A stretch of DNA of 64,000 bases from an uncultured Alphaproteobacteria bacterium (GTDB taxonomy: Bacteria; Pseudomonadota; Alphaproteobacteria; Rhodobacterales; Rhodobacteraceae). Positions within the stretch are counted from its first letter, which is position 1, and each line of letters begins with the position of its first letter. Shown here piece by piece: positions 16,884-26,869 of this stretch. The stretch is taken from positions 43,554 through 107,553 of the forward strand of contig CACJWR010000002.1 of NCBI GenBank assembly GCA_902596985.1, in the 5' to 3' direction. Both the position numbers and the translations under genes were made by a program. Under the pieces are notes generated by a model. The model was not told the DNA's origin. It worked only from the letters and a program-made list of their open reading frames with translations, and searched no databases.

Positions 16884-18122
16884 TTAATTGATAATTCTTC
16901 CAGAACATGAACTAAATCCTATTTTAAACTTTTCTTCTGTTGCAGTTCCATTCAATACAACGGTATCGTTATCTTGTAGGAAATCACGTTTTTTCCCAGA
17001 GCTCAAAGCTATTTTTTCTCTTCCACCCCACGACAACTCTAACATGCAACCAAAACTTCCTTTTTCTATTCCAGAAATTGTTCCTGAACCCATCAAGTCT
17101 CCTATCGAGATACCACAACCAGTTGATGCGTGGTGTATAAGCTGTTGAACTGGAGAGTAATAGAGCTCTTTTGCATTGGTTTCCACTATATCGGTTTTCT
17201 TACCACCATGCTCGATTAAGGTTGCTTTTAGGTCTATATCGAAGACAAACGCTTTATCATCTTCAAAATATGGAAGCAATTGAAAGTCCCTTTTGGGAGG
17301 AGTTGTTTTAAATGGCTCAAGAGCTTCTGGAGTAACTATCCAGGGACTAATACTCGTTCCAAATGACTTTGAAAGGAATGGGCCTAACGGTTGGTATTCC
17401 CAAGACTGTATGTCCCTGGCAGACCAATCGTTGAGCAAGACATACCCAAAAATTAAATTTTCTGCTCCTTCAAAATCTAATGTTTCACCAATTGGCAAAC
17501 TACCACCTATCACTGTGCCCATCTCAAGTTCAAAATCAAGCTTCTTTGTTGGCTCAAATTTTACAATACCATTATTTTGGTCATAAATTTGTCCAGTTGG
17601 TCTTCGAATATCACTACCGGTTATCACTATAGATGAAGCGCGTCCATTGTAAGCAACTGGTAAGTTATACCAATTTTTGGATAGCTCAGCATTCTCACCT
17701 CTAATAATTTTACTTGCATTGAGTGCATGATTTTTACAAGAGTAAAAGTCAGTATATTCTGAAACATTAAACGCTTTACTATTTGTACAGCTGTTTAGAG
17801 GTAAAAGACATCTTCTAACTTCGTTCATTTTTTTTGAGTTTTCTGCTAATAACTCCTGCAAAATTTTACGAATTTCCTTTCGAGTGCTTGAACCCTTCGA
17901 CATAAAGGTGTTCAATAAAACGTTTTTAAATCCAAGGTCGGGTATAAGATCTAATTCCTCAGCGTAACTGAGGTTAAGAACCTGATCGCCAATTGCAGTA
18001 GCAGAAAAGCACTTCTGTTTACTTTTTTCGAAACAAACACCAAAAGGAAGATTATTTAGAGGGAAATCACAATCTCTATTATTTGCTGTCTTGACGAATG
18101 ACTTAATTAAATCAAGCGACAC
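16884..18122 (-). CDS. fahA: fumarylacetoacetase
   Basis: This enzyme hydrolyses fumarylacetoacetate to fumarate and acetoacetate, the last step of tyrosine breakdown. The 412-residue protein has the N-terminal SH3-like part and the catalytic domain. That domain shows TDFYSCKNHALNASK (metal Asp and catalytic His), EMGTVIGG, VLLNDWSARDIQSWEYQPLG and SPWIV, all matching animal and bacterial enzymes. It starts at GTG 18122, sharing one base with the hmgA stop (TAGTG), so it is translationally coupled. No maleylacetoacetate isomerase gene is adjacent; the GST-like proteins further along might supply it. Confidence 0.95.
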   Translation of the reverse strand: MSLDLIKSFVKTANNRDCDFPLNNLPFGVCFEKSKQKCFSATAIGDQVLNLSYAEELDLIPDLGFKNVLLNTFMSKGSSTRKEIRKILQELLAENSKKMNEVRRCLLPLNSCTNSKAFNVSEYTDFYSCKNHALNASKIIRGENAELSKNWYNLPVAYNGRASSIVITGSDIRRPTGQIYDQNNGIVKFEPTKKLDFELEMGTVIGGSLPIGETLDFEGAENLIFGYVLLNDWSARDIQSWEYQPLGPFLSKSFGTSISPWIVTPEALEPFKTTPPKRDFQLLPYFEDDKAFVFDIDLKATLIEHGGKKTDIVETNAKELYYSPVQQLIHHASTGCGISIGDLMGSGTISGIEKGSFGCMLELSWGGREKIALSSGKKRDFLQDNDTVVLNGTATEEKFKIGFSSCSGRIIN

Positions 18123-19480
18123 TACCAGTTGCCTTCTGGGGTTCCATTAAATTTTTTCTCAAGTCCAGTCCAACATCCCGCATAGTCATCCTGCAGTGGT
18201 GCTTCTTTTGCTGCAAATTCGGTAAGATGTTGAGGAAACCGTGACTCGAACATGAAAGTCATAGTATTTTCTAATTTTTGAGGCTCTAAATCACCGTTTG
18301 ATGCCGATTCAAATGCATCTTTATCTGGGCCATGTGGTAGCATCATATTGTGAAGACTTATCCCCCCAGGCATAAACCCAGTAGGTTTCGCATCGTATTT
18401 TCCTACAATATTTCCCATTAATTCGGACATAACATTTTTATGGTACCAAGGTGGTCTAAAAGTATTTTCAGCAACATTCCATCTATCTCTAAATAGAATA
18501 AAGTCGATATTTGCTGTTCCTTCAACTCCTGAAGGCGATGTTAGAACTGTATAAATAGATGGATCGGGATGGTCGAATAATACGGCACTTACAGGGGAAA
18601 AATTCCTAAGATCATATTTCCATGGCGTATAATTTCCGTGCCAGGCAACAATATCCAAAGGTGACCTCTCTATACGACACGAGTGAAATGACCCGCACCA
18701 TTTTACCATAAGATTGCCCTCCTCTTCATTATCTTCATAATAAGCATGTGGAACCTTAAAATCTCTAGAATTTGCAAGACAGTTAGCCCCTATAGGGCCT
18801 CTGTTCGGAAGAATAAATTTTTGACCATAGTTTTCGCAAACAAAACCACGGCATATCTCATCTTGAAGTAATACTGAGAACACAAGCCCGCGTGGGATTA
18901 GCGCTATTTCACCTGGTACAATTTCAATTAACCCAAGCTCTGTTTTAAATACTAAACCGCCTAATTGTGGAACAACTAATAACTCACTATCAGCTGAATA
19001 AAAATAGTCTTTATCCATTGATTTATCAGCAACATAGACATGTGATGCCATTCCCGTCTGCATTCCGACATCCCCTGTAGTTGTAATAGTACGCATCCCC
19101 GCAATAAAAGTGCTTCCCGTTTTAGTAATAGGAATTGGATCCCATCTATATTGACCGAGGCTTATAACATCGTCATTTATACTAGGTGCACTTTTCCAAT
19201 ATGGGAGACTAATTTTTTCTAACTTATTAAGATGCTTTACCGAAGGGTGTATCCTATAACACCATGTTCTCTCATTTCGTGCACGGGGTGCAGTAAAAGG
19301 AGTTCCTGATAATTGTTCAGCATACAAACCGTAAGCACACTTTTGTGGACTATTCATGCCCTGTGGTAGTGCTCCAGCGAGAGCCTCAGTTTCAAAGTCA
19401 TTTCCAAAACCTGGCATATATTTAAATCTTAAATTAGTTTTTAATACTTTAGTTCTAGATTTTACACTACCGTCTGGCAT
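18122..19480 (-). CDS. hmgA: homogentisate 1,2-dioxygenase
   Basis: This non-haem Fe(II) enzyme opens the ring of homogentisate to maleylacetoacetate. The protein has 452 residues, close to the human enzyme. It shows [14 protein letters not shown] at the N terminus, the iron site [14 protein letters not shown] (His and Glu ligands) and the third ligand His in [13 protein letters not shown]. First gene of the minus-strand operon hmgA-fahA-MBL-monooxygenase-DUF2783. The 78 bases upstream are shared with a divergent SnoaL-like gene and should contain the operon promoter. Confidence 0.96.
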   Translation of the reverse strand: MPDGSVKSRTKVLKTNLRFKYMPGFGNDFETEALAGALPQGMNSPQKCAYGLYAEQLSGTPFTAPRARNERTWCYRIHPSVKHLNKLEKISLPYWKSAPSINDDVISLGQYRWDPIPITKTGSTFIAGMRTITTTGDVGMQTGMASHVYVADKSMDKDYFYSADSELLVVPQLGGLVFKTELGLIEIVPGEIALIPRGLVFSVLLQDEICRGFVCENYGQKFILPNRGPIGANCLANSRDFKVPHAYYEDNEEEGNLMVKWCGSFHSCRIERSPLDIVAWHGNYTPWKYDLRNFSPVSAVLFDHPDPSIYTVLTSPSGVEGTANIDFILFRDRWNVAENTFRPPWYHKNVMSELMGNIVGKYDAKPTGFMPGGISLHNMMLPHGPDKDAFESASNGDLEPQKLENTMTFMFESRFPQHLTEFAAKEAPLQDDYAGCWTGLEKKFNGTPEGNW

Positions 19481-19558
19481 TATTGATCTCGATCTGATAT
19501 TTTAAATGAATGATCTACTGCTTAATCATAACATAACTCGTTAAAAATATAAAATATT

Positions 19559-19984
19559 ATGCATCCGCACCACCCAACAATCGAAAGTTTTTTTATCGCT
19601 ATAAAATCAAATAATGTGGATGAACTTGAATCTATTTTTGATAAAAATATACTCTTCAAGCCTCCAACATACTGGAAGGAATGGCAAGGAAAAGAAGTTG
19701 TGGCAAGAATATTGAGCCACGTAGGTTCAATATTTAAAGATTTAGAATATAAGCGCGTATTATGTAATGACTTAGACTATTTTCTAGAGTTTAGTTGCAA
19801 AATTGGTCAACTCGATGCAACTGGGGTGGACATGATTACGCTAAATAAACGAGGCTTAATTGAAAAATTTGAGGTTGTAATGAGACCGTATAAGTCGGTA
19901 GGAGAATTGAGAAGATTTATGAATCATCTTACTTCCAATGATCCTTTTTTCAAAAGCTTTCAAGTAAAAAATAGTAAGTTTTAG
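19559..19984 (+). CDS. SnoaL/NTF2-like protein
   Basis: This 141-residue protein has the cone-shaped alpha+beta layout of SnoaL-like proteins (IESFFIAIKSNNVDELESIF, then FKPPTYWKEWQGKEVVARIL and a long sheet). Such folds act as small isomerases, hydratases or ligand binders; no function can be assigned. It is divergent from hmgA. It also converges on the next minus-strand gene so tightly that the stop codons overlap in TTAG (19981-19984). Confidence 0.6.
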   Translation: MHPHHPTIESFFIAIKSNNVDELESIFDKNILFKPPTYWKEWQGKEVVARILSHVGSIFKDLEYKRVLCNDLDYFLEFSCKIGQLDATGVDMITLNKRGLIEKFEVVMRPYKSVGELRRFMNHLTSNDPFFKSFQVKNSKF

Positions 19985-20223
19985 ATTACTTTTTTCTTTG
20001 TATCTAATTGCATTTTCTGTGCGAGGTGACTTACCAAAACTGAACGCATGGAAACAGCTCTGTCTCTATTGGTAAAGGAATATTCTCTGACATCATCTCC
20101 TGCCACTCTCAAAGAGAATATATAAAAAGCGCCTGCTTTAGTAATTGGCGATGCAGATCCCTCTGAAATTCTTTGGAGATCAACTTTTTTACCAAGGTTC
20201 GTCTCAATAATATTATTGCTCAT
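19981..20223 (-). CDS. conserved-looking small protein, 80 residues, unknown
   Basis: The peptide begins MSNNIIETNLGKKVDLQRIS. It has a strand-rich middle (GAFYIFSLRVAGDDVREYSF) and a basic C terminus; no family is recognised. The ATG at 20221-20223 is chosen because GGAG lies eight bases upstream; a longer frame to 20259 lacks such a site. A perfect palindrome (20261-20273) sits just upstream and could control it. Confidence 0.5.
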   Translation of the reverse strand: MSNNIIETNLGKKVDLQRISEGSASPITKAGAFYIFSLRVAGDDVREYSFTNRDRAVSMRSVLVSHLAQKMQLDTKKKVI

Positions 20224-20698
20224 GTCATATGCTCCATAATTTAAGTTAGATAGTAACAAATTACGTTACGTAAAGCAAATTGTTATATAAAATGAACAAA
20301 CCATCAAATTTCAGAAATGTAAGATTGATGGGGAATTAAACCGCGCCCGCAGTCCCCCCACGGACGCAGCCGACCTATCCAGAGGATGTAATCTGAATAA
20401 AGGTAATTAGAGTATATAGTGGATAAAGTGAAAAACAATCTTTAATTACAGAAAAATGCTTAAAAATCAGATACTTAATGTAATAAAATATTTACATTGT
20501 GTAATATTTTACTTACACTCTTGGAATTAATAAAACGGGATTTTTTACACAGTCGAATTATTTAGCCAATAATTCTTAATGGACCAAAACATACTGTTTT
20601 TACTTATAATTAGTGATAGACAGATCAGAAATAACTAATAATAATTATTTATATAATTATCTTTATAAAATATACAATACTGTATTGGGAGCTAAAAA
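20224..20698. other. 475-base intergenic region with G+C-rich hairpin patch
   Basis: The region separates a minus-strand small gene from the plus-strand acyl-CoA ligase. Besides the palindrome it holds a sharply G+C-rich block at about 20,338-20,400 in otherwise very A+T-rich DNA. That block can form a stem from CGCAGTCC and GGACGC around CCCCAC, with one bulged A. It could be a small RNA or a leader element, but I recognise no known RNA family. The rest (20,400-20,698) is A+T-rich with no gene; it should contain the ligase promoter. GGGAG sits seven bases before the ligase ATG. Confidence 0.4.
20261..20273. promoter_or_regulatory. perfect 13-bp palindrome, candidate operator
   Basis: TTACGTTACGTAA is a perfect inverted repeat around a central T, 38 bases upstream of the 80-residue gene. 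A related site with the same ACGT-T-ACGT core occurs at 30539-30551 in the livK/MaoC divergent region. Size and symmetry fit a TetR- or GntR-type repressor site; the regulator is not in the window. Confidence 0.45.
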
Positions 20699-22330
20699 AT
20701 GCATGGAATGATGATGAATCGGCCTTTAAGAATTGCCGACATAATAACACTAGCCGAAAAAATTCATCCAAATGAAGAAGTAATTTCCAAAACTCTTCAG
20801 GGAAGTCTTCATTCTACGAACTATGCAGAGATAGCGCTTAGATCAAGGCAAATGTCTAAGGCGCTTATATCACTAGGTGTAAAAATGGGTGACAGAATTG
20901 CTACATTGGCCTGGAATGGCTTTAGACATTTAGAATTATATTTCGCTATCTCCGGAATTGGTGCTATTTGTCATACTATTAATCCCCGCCTCTCAAGCGA
21001 ACAGATGACTTATGTGGTTAATCATGCTGAGGATAAACTTATTTTTCTAGATTTAACATTCATTCCAATAATTGAGTCACATTTGGATAAATTTCCATCC
21101 TCAACAAAATATGTTTTGATGGCTGATAAAGAGCATATGCCTGAATGCAAAATACCGAATGTTATTTGCTATGAAGATTTAATTGAAAAAGAAAGTTTAG
21201 ACTTTGAATGGCCTGAATTTGATGAAAATACGGCATCAGGCCTTTGTTACACATCTGGCACTACCGGAAACCCGAAAGGTGTACTCTATTCGCACAGATC
21301 AACCGTTTTACATGCTTTAATACAGTGCTTTTATAACGCAGGTTCTTTTTCGCCAAAAAAGAAAATCTTACCAATAGTACCTCTCTTCCATGCAAACGCT
21401 TGGGGAATACCTTACAGCGCGCCAATAAGTGGTACGTCGCTTGTGTTTCCAGGTGCCAACCTCGATGGGAAAAGCGTCTACGATTTGCTAGAAAAGTACT
21501 CTGTTAATTCGGCTTGGGGTGTTCCAACGGTTTGGATGGGTTTACTCGAAGAAATCTCACAACGAGGGGGAAAAAAGCCGGATGGTTTGGAGGAAATGCT
21601 TGTTGGTGGTTCCGCTGCCGCTAAATCGCTCATTGAATCTTTCGAGAGTATGGGCGTCAGAGTGATCCACGCATGGGGTATGACCGAAACAAGCCCATTG
21701 GGTACCTCTGGTCGCCTTATTTCCCCTTTTTCTGAGCTACCTGTTGAAGAACAAAGACATCTTCAGACATCACAAGGGAGAAAGATTTTTATGGTTGACC
21801 TAAAAATCGTAGATGATGATGGAAAAAGATTACCTGAAGATGGGAAGAGCATAGGAAACCTTTATATTCGCGGCAATACCATCGCAGGAGGTTATTATAA
21901 TAATGAAGAAGCGAGTAAAGCAGCTATAGACGAGGAAGGTTACTTTGGGACGGGGGACGTTGCTTCGATTGATGAGCAAGGCTTTTTGAGATTAACTGAC
22001 CGTGCTAAAGATTTAATTAAATCGGGAGGAGAGTGGATTAGTTCAATTGATTTAGAAAACAGGGCTATGGCTCATCCCGATGTAGAAAATTGTGCTGTAA
22101 TTGCTATTCCTCACGAAAAATGGGACGAAAGACCTTTATTAGTTGTTGTTCCCGCAGAGGGCAAAAAACCGTCAAAAGAAGAGTTAATTAAGCATTTGGA
22201 AGGGCATTTTGCTAAGTGGCAGATGCCTGACGATGTAGTGTATGAAGATGTCCTGCCTCTCACAGCTACAGGTAAAGTATCAAAGCTTACACTTAGACAA
22301 AAATACAAAAATTACACTCTAGCTTCATAG
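20699..22330 (+). CDS. AlkK-like fatty acyl-CoA ligase
   Basis: This AMP-forming ligase activates a medium- or long-chain acid with ATP and CoA. The 543 residues carry the P-loop [12 protein letters not shown] near residue 185, the acid-binding [19 protein letters not shown], the hinge [15 protein letters not shown] and the C-terminal catalytic Lys in LTATGKVSK. The N terminus ([16 protein letters not shown]) is typical of AlkK-type medium-chain ligases. GGGAG supports the start. The amidase gene follows after nine bases, so the two may act together, for example releasing and then activating an acid. Confidence 0.88.
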   Translation: MHGMMMNRPLRIADIITLAEKIHPNEEVISKTLQGSLHSTNYAEIALRSRQMSKALISLGVKMGDRIATLAWNGFRHLELYFAISGIGAICHTINPRLSSEQMTYVVNHAEDKLIFLDLTFIPIIESHLDKFPSSTKYVLMADKEHMPECKIPNVICYEDLIEKESLDFEWPEFDENTASGLCYTSGTTGNPKGVLYSHRSTVLHALIQCFYNAGSFSPKKKILPIVPLFHANAWGIPYSAPISGTSLVFPGANLDGKSVYDLLEKYSVNSAWGVPTVWMGLLEEISQRGGKKPDGLEEMLVGGSAAAKSLIESFESMGVRVIHAWGMTETSPLGTSGRLISPFSELPVEEQRHLQTSQGRKIFMVDLKIVDDDGKRLPEDGKSIGNLYIRGNTIAGGYYNNEEASKAAIDEEGYFGTGDVASIDEQGFLRLTDRAKDLIKSGGEWISSIDLENRAMAHPDVENCAVIAIPHEKWDERPLLVVVPAEGKKPSKEELIKHLEGHFAKWQMPDDVVYEDVLPLTATGKVSKLTLRQKYKNYTLAS

Positions 22331-22339
22331 GATAAAGCA

Positions 22340-23755
22340 ATGCCAAAGAATGACTATTGGAAACTTAGTGCTTGTGAAAGCGCTAAGTTAATAAGGGATG
22401 GCAGCATATCAGCAGAAGATCTTATTTCTAGTTGTATTGAAAGAGTTAATCAAACAAACAATAAAATAAATGCAATAGTTGATGATTTAAGTGCGTCTGC
22501 ACTAGAAAAAGCACATGAATTGGACAAGCTCACAAAAAAAGGGAACTTTAAAGGACCGTTACATGGAGTCCCAATAACAATCAAAGAAAATATAGATCAG
22601 AAGGGATATGCAACACCCAATGGACTGGAAGCTCTAAAAGACTTAATAGCACCGGGTAATGCTCCTGTGGTTGATAATTTAGAAAGAGATGGAGCAATTG
22701 TTATTGGAAGAACAAATACCCCCGAGTTTTCCATGAGAGGGACAACCGATAATGTAATACACGGCAGGACTTTTAACCCATGGAACGATTGGGCAAGCCC
22801 TGGAGGCTCATCTGGAGGCGCTTCAGCAGCCGTAATGAGCGGCATGGGAAGTTTGGCTCATGGAAATGATATCGCAGGCTCATTAAGAATTCCTTCCACT
22901 GCAACCGGTGCCTGCACCGTAAAACCTGGGTTAGGGCGCGTGCCTGCGTATAATCCCAGCCAAACGCAAGAAAGAGGTCTTATTGCTCAACTGATGTCGG
23001 TACAAGGAGTAATAGCGAGGGAAATAAAGGACGTTCGTCTAGGAATGCAGTCGCTAATCAATTATGATCCTCGCGATCCTTGGATGGTAGATATGCCTTT
23101 CCAAAGTGAGGAAATAAAGGCCCCTATAAAAGTTGGCTTTACTAAGGAAACATTAGGTGAACCTATGCATCCGGCAATTAATAAAGCTCTAGAAAATGCA
23201 ATTGATGCATTAAAGGATGCGGGATATATTCTTGAAGAGATAGTATTACCAGAATTCGAAGATGCAGCAAACTTTTCTGCTAAAACTCTTTTTGGAGAAA
23301 TAAAAGCACTGCATGAAAAAGATTATAAAAACCTAGGTAGCAAAGACTTTAACTCAGTAGCGGACAACTATTTTGAAATAATTTCACCCTTTGAGGGAGA
23401 AGATTTACTACTTGGGATGGCAAAAAGGTCATATTTCTTCCGAGAGTGGAACCTCTTTTTTAGAAAATATCCACTCGTCCTAACACCTTTTCTTCTCTAC
23501 CCAACCTACGAGTGGGATCGAGATACTCAAGGAATTGAAGGCACTAAGGAGGTTCTTGCAGGGATGTTTTATGCACATACAATGAACTACATGGGAATTC
23601 CTGCAGGAGTTGTAAGTGCGAACTACAATGATGGAGTTCCTGTAGGTGTTCAAATAATTTCCACTAGATTTCGTGAAGATGTTATTTTAGATGCTTGTGA
23701 AGAAGTAGAAAAAAGGGTAGGAATTATGGCCAAAAAGTTATTCGAAAGAGATTAA
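22340..23755 (+). CDS. amidase signature family hydrolase
   Basis: This 471-residue enzyme hydrolyses an amide or related bond through a Ser-cisSer-Lys triad. Visible are the Lys in TIKENID (about residue 80), the cis-Ser in GGSSGGASAA and the nucleophile Ser in GNDIAGSLRIP. It follows the acyl-CoA ligase by nine bases. Substrate range in this family is wide (amides, aryl acids, Glu-tRNA); absence of gatB/gatC and the context argue against GatA. Confidence 0.87.
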   Translation: MPKNDYWKLSACESAKLIRDGSISAEDLISSCIERVNQTNNKINAIVDDLSASALEKAHELDKLTKKGNFKGPLHGVPITIKENIDQKGYATPNGLEALKDLIAPGNAPVVDNLERDGAIVIGRTNTPEFSMRGTTDNVIHGRTFNPWNDWASPGGSSGGASAAVMSGMGSLAHGNDIAGSLRIPSTATGACTVKPGLGRVPAYNPSQTQERGLIAQLMSVQGVIAREIKDVRLGMQSLINYDPRDPWMVDMPFQSEEIKAPIKVGFTKETLGEPMHPAINKALENAIDALKDAGYILEEIVLPEFEDAANFSAKTLFGEIKALHEKDYKNLGSKDFNSVADNYFEIISPFEGEDLLLGMAKRSYFFREWNLFFRKYPLVLTPFLLYPTYEWDRDTQGIEGTKEVLAGMFYAHTMNYMGIPAGVVSANYNDGVPVGVQIISTRFREDVILDACEEVEKRVGIMAKKLFERD

Positions 23756-23762
23756 TAGTAGC

Positions 23763-24194
23763 TCAACTTTTATTGCTTTCTCGATCATATAACTTGAAAA
23801 TACTTCTACCTGAAGCAATAAGTGTTTTATCCTTATCAAAAATTTCTGCCGTACAATAAGCTATTGACTTACCCTTCTTAGTAACTTTTCCTTTAGCTAC
23901 AAGAATTCTTGATGCTGGTGGCGAAATATAATCAACTGACAAATTTAAAGTAACCGAGTCTACCTCTCTGCCTGAATTATCGGGAAAGCTTGCCGCCGTT
24001 CCCATAGAAATGTCTAATAGAGTGGCGTGAACTCCCCCATGTGGAATTCCATACAAATTAAAATGATGGTCCTTAAGTTCAAGTTGTAAAATAGAACTAC
24101 CATTGCCCAGCTTAATTATTTCTATCCCGACGTAATGTTGGAAAGGATTGTTTCGAAGGTTTTTTACATTCATTTTTTCTATTTCATCTGACAT
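23763..24194 (-). CDS. PaaI-family acyl-CoA thioesterase
   Basis: This single hot-dog domain of 143 residues has the HGGVHATLLDISMG motif of PaaI-like thioesterases. The Asp in LLDISMG is at the position of the catalytic carboxylate. It probably recycles CoA from dead-end acyl-CoA. It converges on the amidase (8 bases between stops) and diverges from the serine hydrolase, with 50 bases between starts. Confidence 0.8.
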   Translation of the reverse strand: MSDEIEKMNVKNLRNNPFQHYVGIEIIKLGNGSSILQLELKDHHFNLYGIPHGGVHATLLDISMGTAASFPDNSGREVDSVTLNLSVDYISPPASRILVAKGKVTKKGKSIAYCTAEIFDKDKTLIASGRSIFKLYDRESNKS

Positions 24195-24244
24195 ACGATG
24201 CTATTATCTATATATATAAAGAAATAAAGACAAGGAAATATTTA

Positions 24245-25405
24245 GTGGATCAATTTTCTAAAATAGCAAAGTCATATATAGATATGGGACAAATCGCAGG
24301 GCTTGAGTGGGAAATAAGGCATTTCAATAAAATTGTATCAAAGGGTGTTGAGGGTTTCAGTGATATTGAAAAGAAACTGATACTGAAGCCAGACCAAATA
24401 TATCGCATTTATTCAATGACAAAACCGATAGTGTCCGTTGCCGCCATAAGGCTAATAGAAGCGAATAAGCTAAGCCTCTACTCAAATATTCAAGATTTTA
24501 TTCCTTCTTTTAAATATCTAAAGATAATGAGACCAAACGGAGAGTTAGAGAGATTAAAAAGACCAATAAACGTAGCTGATCTTCTGACCCATACGTCCGG
24601 TCTTTCGTACAATTTTAATATGGGTTGTTCAGTTGCTCAATTTTATCAGGAGAAAAATATTTTGAATGACCCAAACATTTCTTTGGAAGAAATGGTGGAA
24701 CAAATTGCAACCTTACCATTAGCATTTCAACCTGGAGAGTCGTGGAGATACTCCGTTGCAACAGATGTTATTGGACGGGTCTTGGAGGTTATTGAGAATA
24801 AAGGGCTAAACGATATTTTAGATGAACAAATATTAAATCCCTTAGAGATGAAGGATACAGCATTTACCGTTAGTAAAAATAATACTAAAAAAGTTATGCC
24901 GATGCATGGTGATACTGATGCCAACAAACTAATATCTTTCCAGCAGGCTCCTTTAAAGATAGTTGATGCAGAAAAAAGTCACCCTTCACAGGCTGACGTT
25001 ATTAATTTAAGGGGCGGAACTGGTCTTTTTTCGACAATAAATGATTATCAACTTTTTTGTAATTTCCTTTTAAATGGAAAAAATAAAAGAGGCTCCACTG
25101 TAATTTCAAAAACCATGCACGACTTTATGCTAACGAATAGACTTTCTGACCATATGCTTCCGTTAAGACTAGGACCAATCGCATTATCCGGGTACGGATG
25201 GAACCTTATCGGTAGAGTGATGATTAACAAAGGCCTGGCAATGAGTTTGACAGAGGATGGGGAATTTGGATGGTCTGGTGCGGCAAGCACATATTATTGG
25301 ATTGACAGGAAAAACCAACTAACCGGTATTATTATGACCCAATATATAGGAGGTTATATAACGATTGCAGATGACTTTAGAGGTGCTTCTTACTCACTAA
25401 TTTAA
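24245..25405 (+). CDS. serine hydrolase, class C beta-lactamase fold (family VIII esterase-like)
   Basis: The 386 residues contain the S-x-x-K motif (YSMTKP, about residue 60), a Tyr motif region (WRYSVATDVIGRV) and the third motif FGWSGAASTYYWID, resembling family VIII carboxylesterases. No signal peptide is seen, so a cytosolic esterase is more likely than a beta-lactamase. The start is GTG 24245; an upstream AAGGAAA supports it. It ends three bases before the livF stop, on the opposite strand. Confidence 0.82.
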   Translation: MDQFSKIAKSYIDMGQIAGLEWEIRHFNKIVSKGVEGFSDIEKKLILKPDQIYRIYSMTKPIVSVAAIRLIEANKLSLYSNIQDFIPSFKYLKIMRPNGELERLKRPINVADLLTHTSGLSYNFNMGCSVAQFYQEKNILNDPNISLEEMVEQIATLPLAFQPGESWRYSVATDVIGRVLEVIENKGLNDILDEQILNPLEMKDTAFTVSKNNTKKVMPMHGDTDANKLISFQQAPLKIVDAEKSHPSQADVINLRGGTGLFSTINDYQLFCNFLLNGKNKRGSTVISKTMHDFMLTNRLSDHMLPLRLGPIALSGYGWNLIGRVMINKGLAMSLTEDGEFGWSGAASTYYWIDRKNQLTGIIMTQYIGGYITIADDFRGASYSLI

Positions 25406-25407
25406 AA

Positions 25408-26109
25408 TTATACCTCTAACCATTCTTTTCTAATATCTTCTCTTTTGTTTAGTTCGGCTGGCGTTCCTTCAAAAACAATTTGACCATGTCCCATTACATA
25501 AACCCTATGACTAATCTTCATAGCAATAGCGAGTTTTTGTTCAACAAGTAATATAGAAACTCCTCTACTGCTTATTTCGTTTAGCAACTCCGCTACTCTA
25601 GTTGTCATTTGAGGGCTTAATCCCTCGGTCGGCTCATCAATCATTATAACTTCAGGATCACCCATCAAGGTTCGACACATAGTAAGCATTTGTTGCTCAC
25701 CTCCCGAGAGAAATGAAGCCTCAACATCAGCACGATTCTTAAGGTTTTCAAAAAGATTAAACATATCATCAATTGACCAGCGCGACTTAGTCATATCCTG
25801 ACCAGACTTTGTACCAAGCTCCAGATTTTGCCGAGTAGTTAATCCAGGGAAAATATCTCTATTTTCTGGTACATACCCGAGACCTGCGTTCGCTATTTCA
25901 TAGGCTTTTTTCCCGGCTAGCTCGGTACCGTTAAATTTTACTGATCCAAGCGGCTCAACTTCGCCCATGATTGCTTTGCACGTCGTTGATCGACCTACAC
26001 CATTTCTTCCAAGCAAAGAAACAATTTCCCCATTTTCAATTTTTAAGTTTACCCCCCTGAGGATATGACTTTTTCCATAATATGCATTTAAATCAGTTAC
26101 TTCTAACAT
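25408..26109 (-). CDS. livF: LivF-type ABC ATPase of branched-chain amino-acid importer
   Basis: This is the second ATPase of a five-part hydrophobic amino-acid importer, 233 residues. Walker A reads GRNGVGRST, with Arg40 in place of the usual Lys; the signature LSGGEQQML and Walker B VIMIDEPTEG are intact. The Lys-to-Arg change may be a trait of this LivF branch, since the protein is otherwise well formed. The start overlaps the livG stop by one base. Last gene of the operon. Confidence 0.88.
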   Translation of the reverse strand: MLEVTDLNAYYGKSHILRGVNLKIENGEIVSLLGRNGVGRSTTCKAIMGEVEPLGSVKFNGTELAGKKAYEIANAGLGYVPENRDIFPGLTTRQNLELGTKSGQDMTKSRWSIDDMFNLFENLKNRADVEASFLSGGEQQMLTMCRTLMGDPEVIMIDEPTEGLSPQMTTRVAELLNEISSRGVSILLVEQKLAIAMKISHRVYVMGHGQIVFEGTPAELNKREDIRKEWLEV

Positions 26110-26867
26110 TAGTGCTCTTCCATTGCTGCGCCTAAATAAGCTTCTTGTACCGCTTGGTTTTCCTTTACCTCTGTAGGTGTGCCCGTCGCTATTATTTCTC
26201 CATAAACTAGCACCGAAATTCTATCAGCCAGGTCAAATACAACACCCATATCATGCTCTACTACTAATAATGTTTTACCTTCTGTTACCTTTCGTATCAG
26301 TCCTACAATATACTCTGTTTCTGAAACACTCATTCCAGCTGTTGGTTCGTCTAACAATATAACTTCTGATCCACCAGCTATCGTAATACCAATTTCTAGA
26401 GCTCTCTGCTCTGCATAACTGAGAACTCCAGCCAGGGTGTTTCGCCGATCTTTTAAATTCAGCTCCTCAATTATTTTTTCAGCATCATCGTTAAGTTTAG
26501 ACTGCCTTCCAACCATATGCCAAAAAGAATATTTGTATCCCATCGCCCAAAGCAATGAACAACGAACATTCTCAAAAACAGACATTTTGGGAAATATGTT
26601 AGTAATTTGGAATGAACGACTAAGCCCTTTCCTTTTAACCTCATATGGCTGAAGGTTTGTGATATCTTCGCCCTTTAGATACACCCGGCCTGATGAAAGC
26701 TCATATCTTCCTGTTATTAGATTATAACATGTTGACTTCCCTGCACCGTTTGGTCCAATGACGGCGTGTCTTTCATTTTGCGCCACAGAAAGATTAAGAC
26801 CTCTAATTATCTCGGTTCCAGCAAAATTCTTTTTTACATTATCTAACTTGAGAGCTTCAACTGCCAT
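26109..26867 (-). CDS. livG: LivG-type ABC ATPase
   Basis: This is the first ATPase of the importer, 252 residues. Walker A is GPNGAGKST with the normal Lys, the degenerate signature is LSYAEQRALEIG as usual for LivG, and Walker B is VILLDEPTAGMS. It forms the cytoplasmic motor with LivF on the LivH/LivM permease pair. It starts two bases after the livM stop and overlaps livF by one base. Confidence 0.92.
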   Translation of the reverse strand: MAVEALKLDNVKKNFAGTEIIRGLNLSVAQNERHAVIGPNGAGKSTCYNLITGRYELSSGRVYLKGEDITNLQPYEVKRKGLSRSFQITNIFPKMSVFENVRCSLLWAMGYKYSFWHMVGRQSKLNDDAEKIIEELNLKDRRNTLAGVLSYAEQRALEIGITIAGGSEVILLDEPTAGMSVSETEYIVGLIRKVTEGKTLLVVEHDMGVVFDLADRISVLVYGEIIATGTPTEVKENQAVQEAYLGAAMEEH

Positions 26868-26869
26868 CT

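Noticed and set aside
20338..20400. Signal-recognition RNA, tmRNA or 6S RNA
   Set aside because: GCAGCC and a T-arm-like string are present, but the remaining conserved positions of these RNAs are absent.
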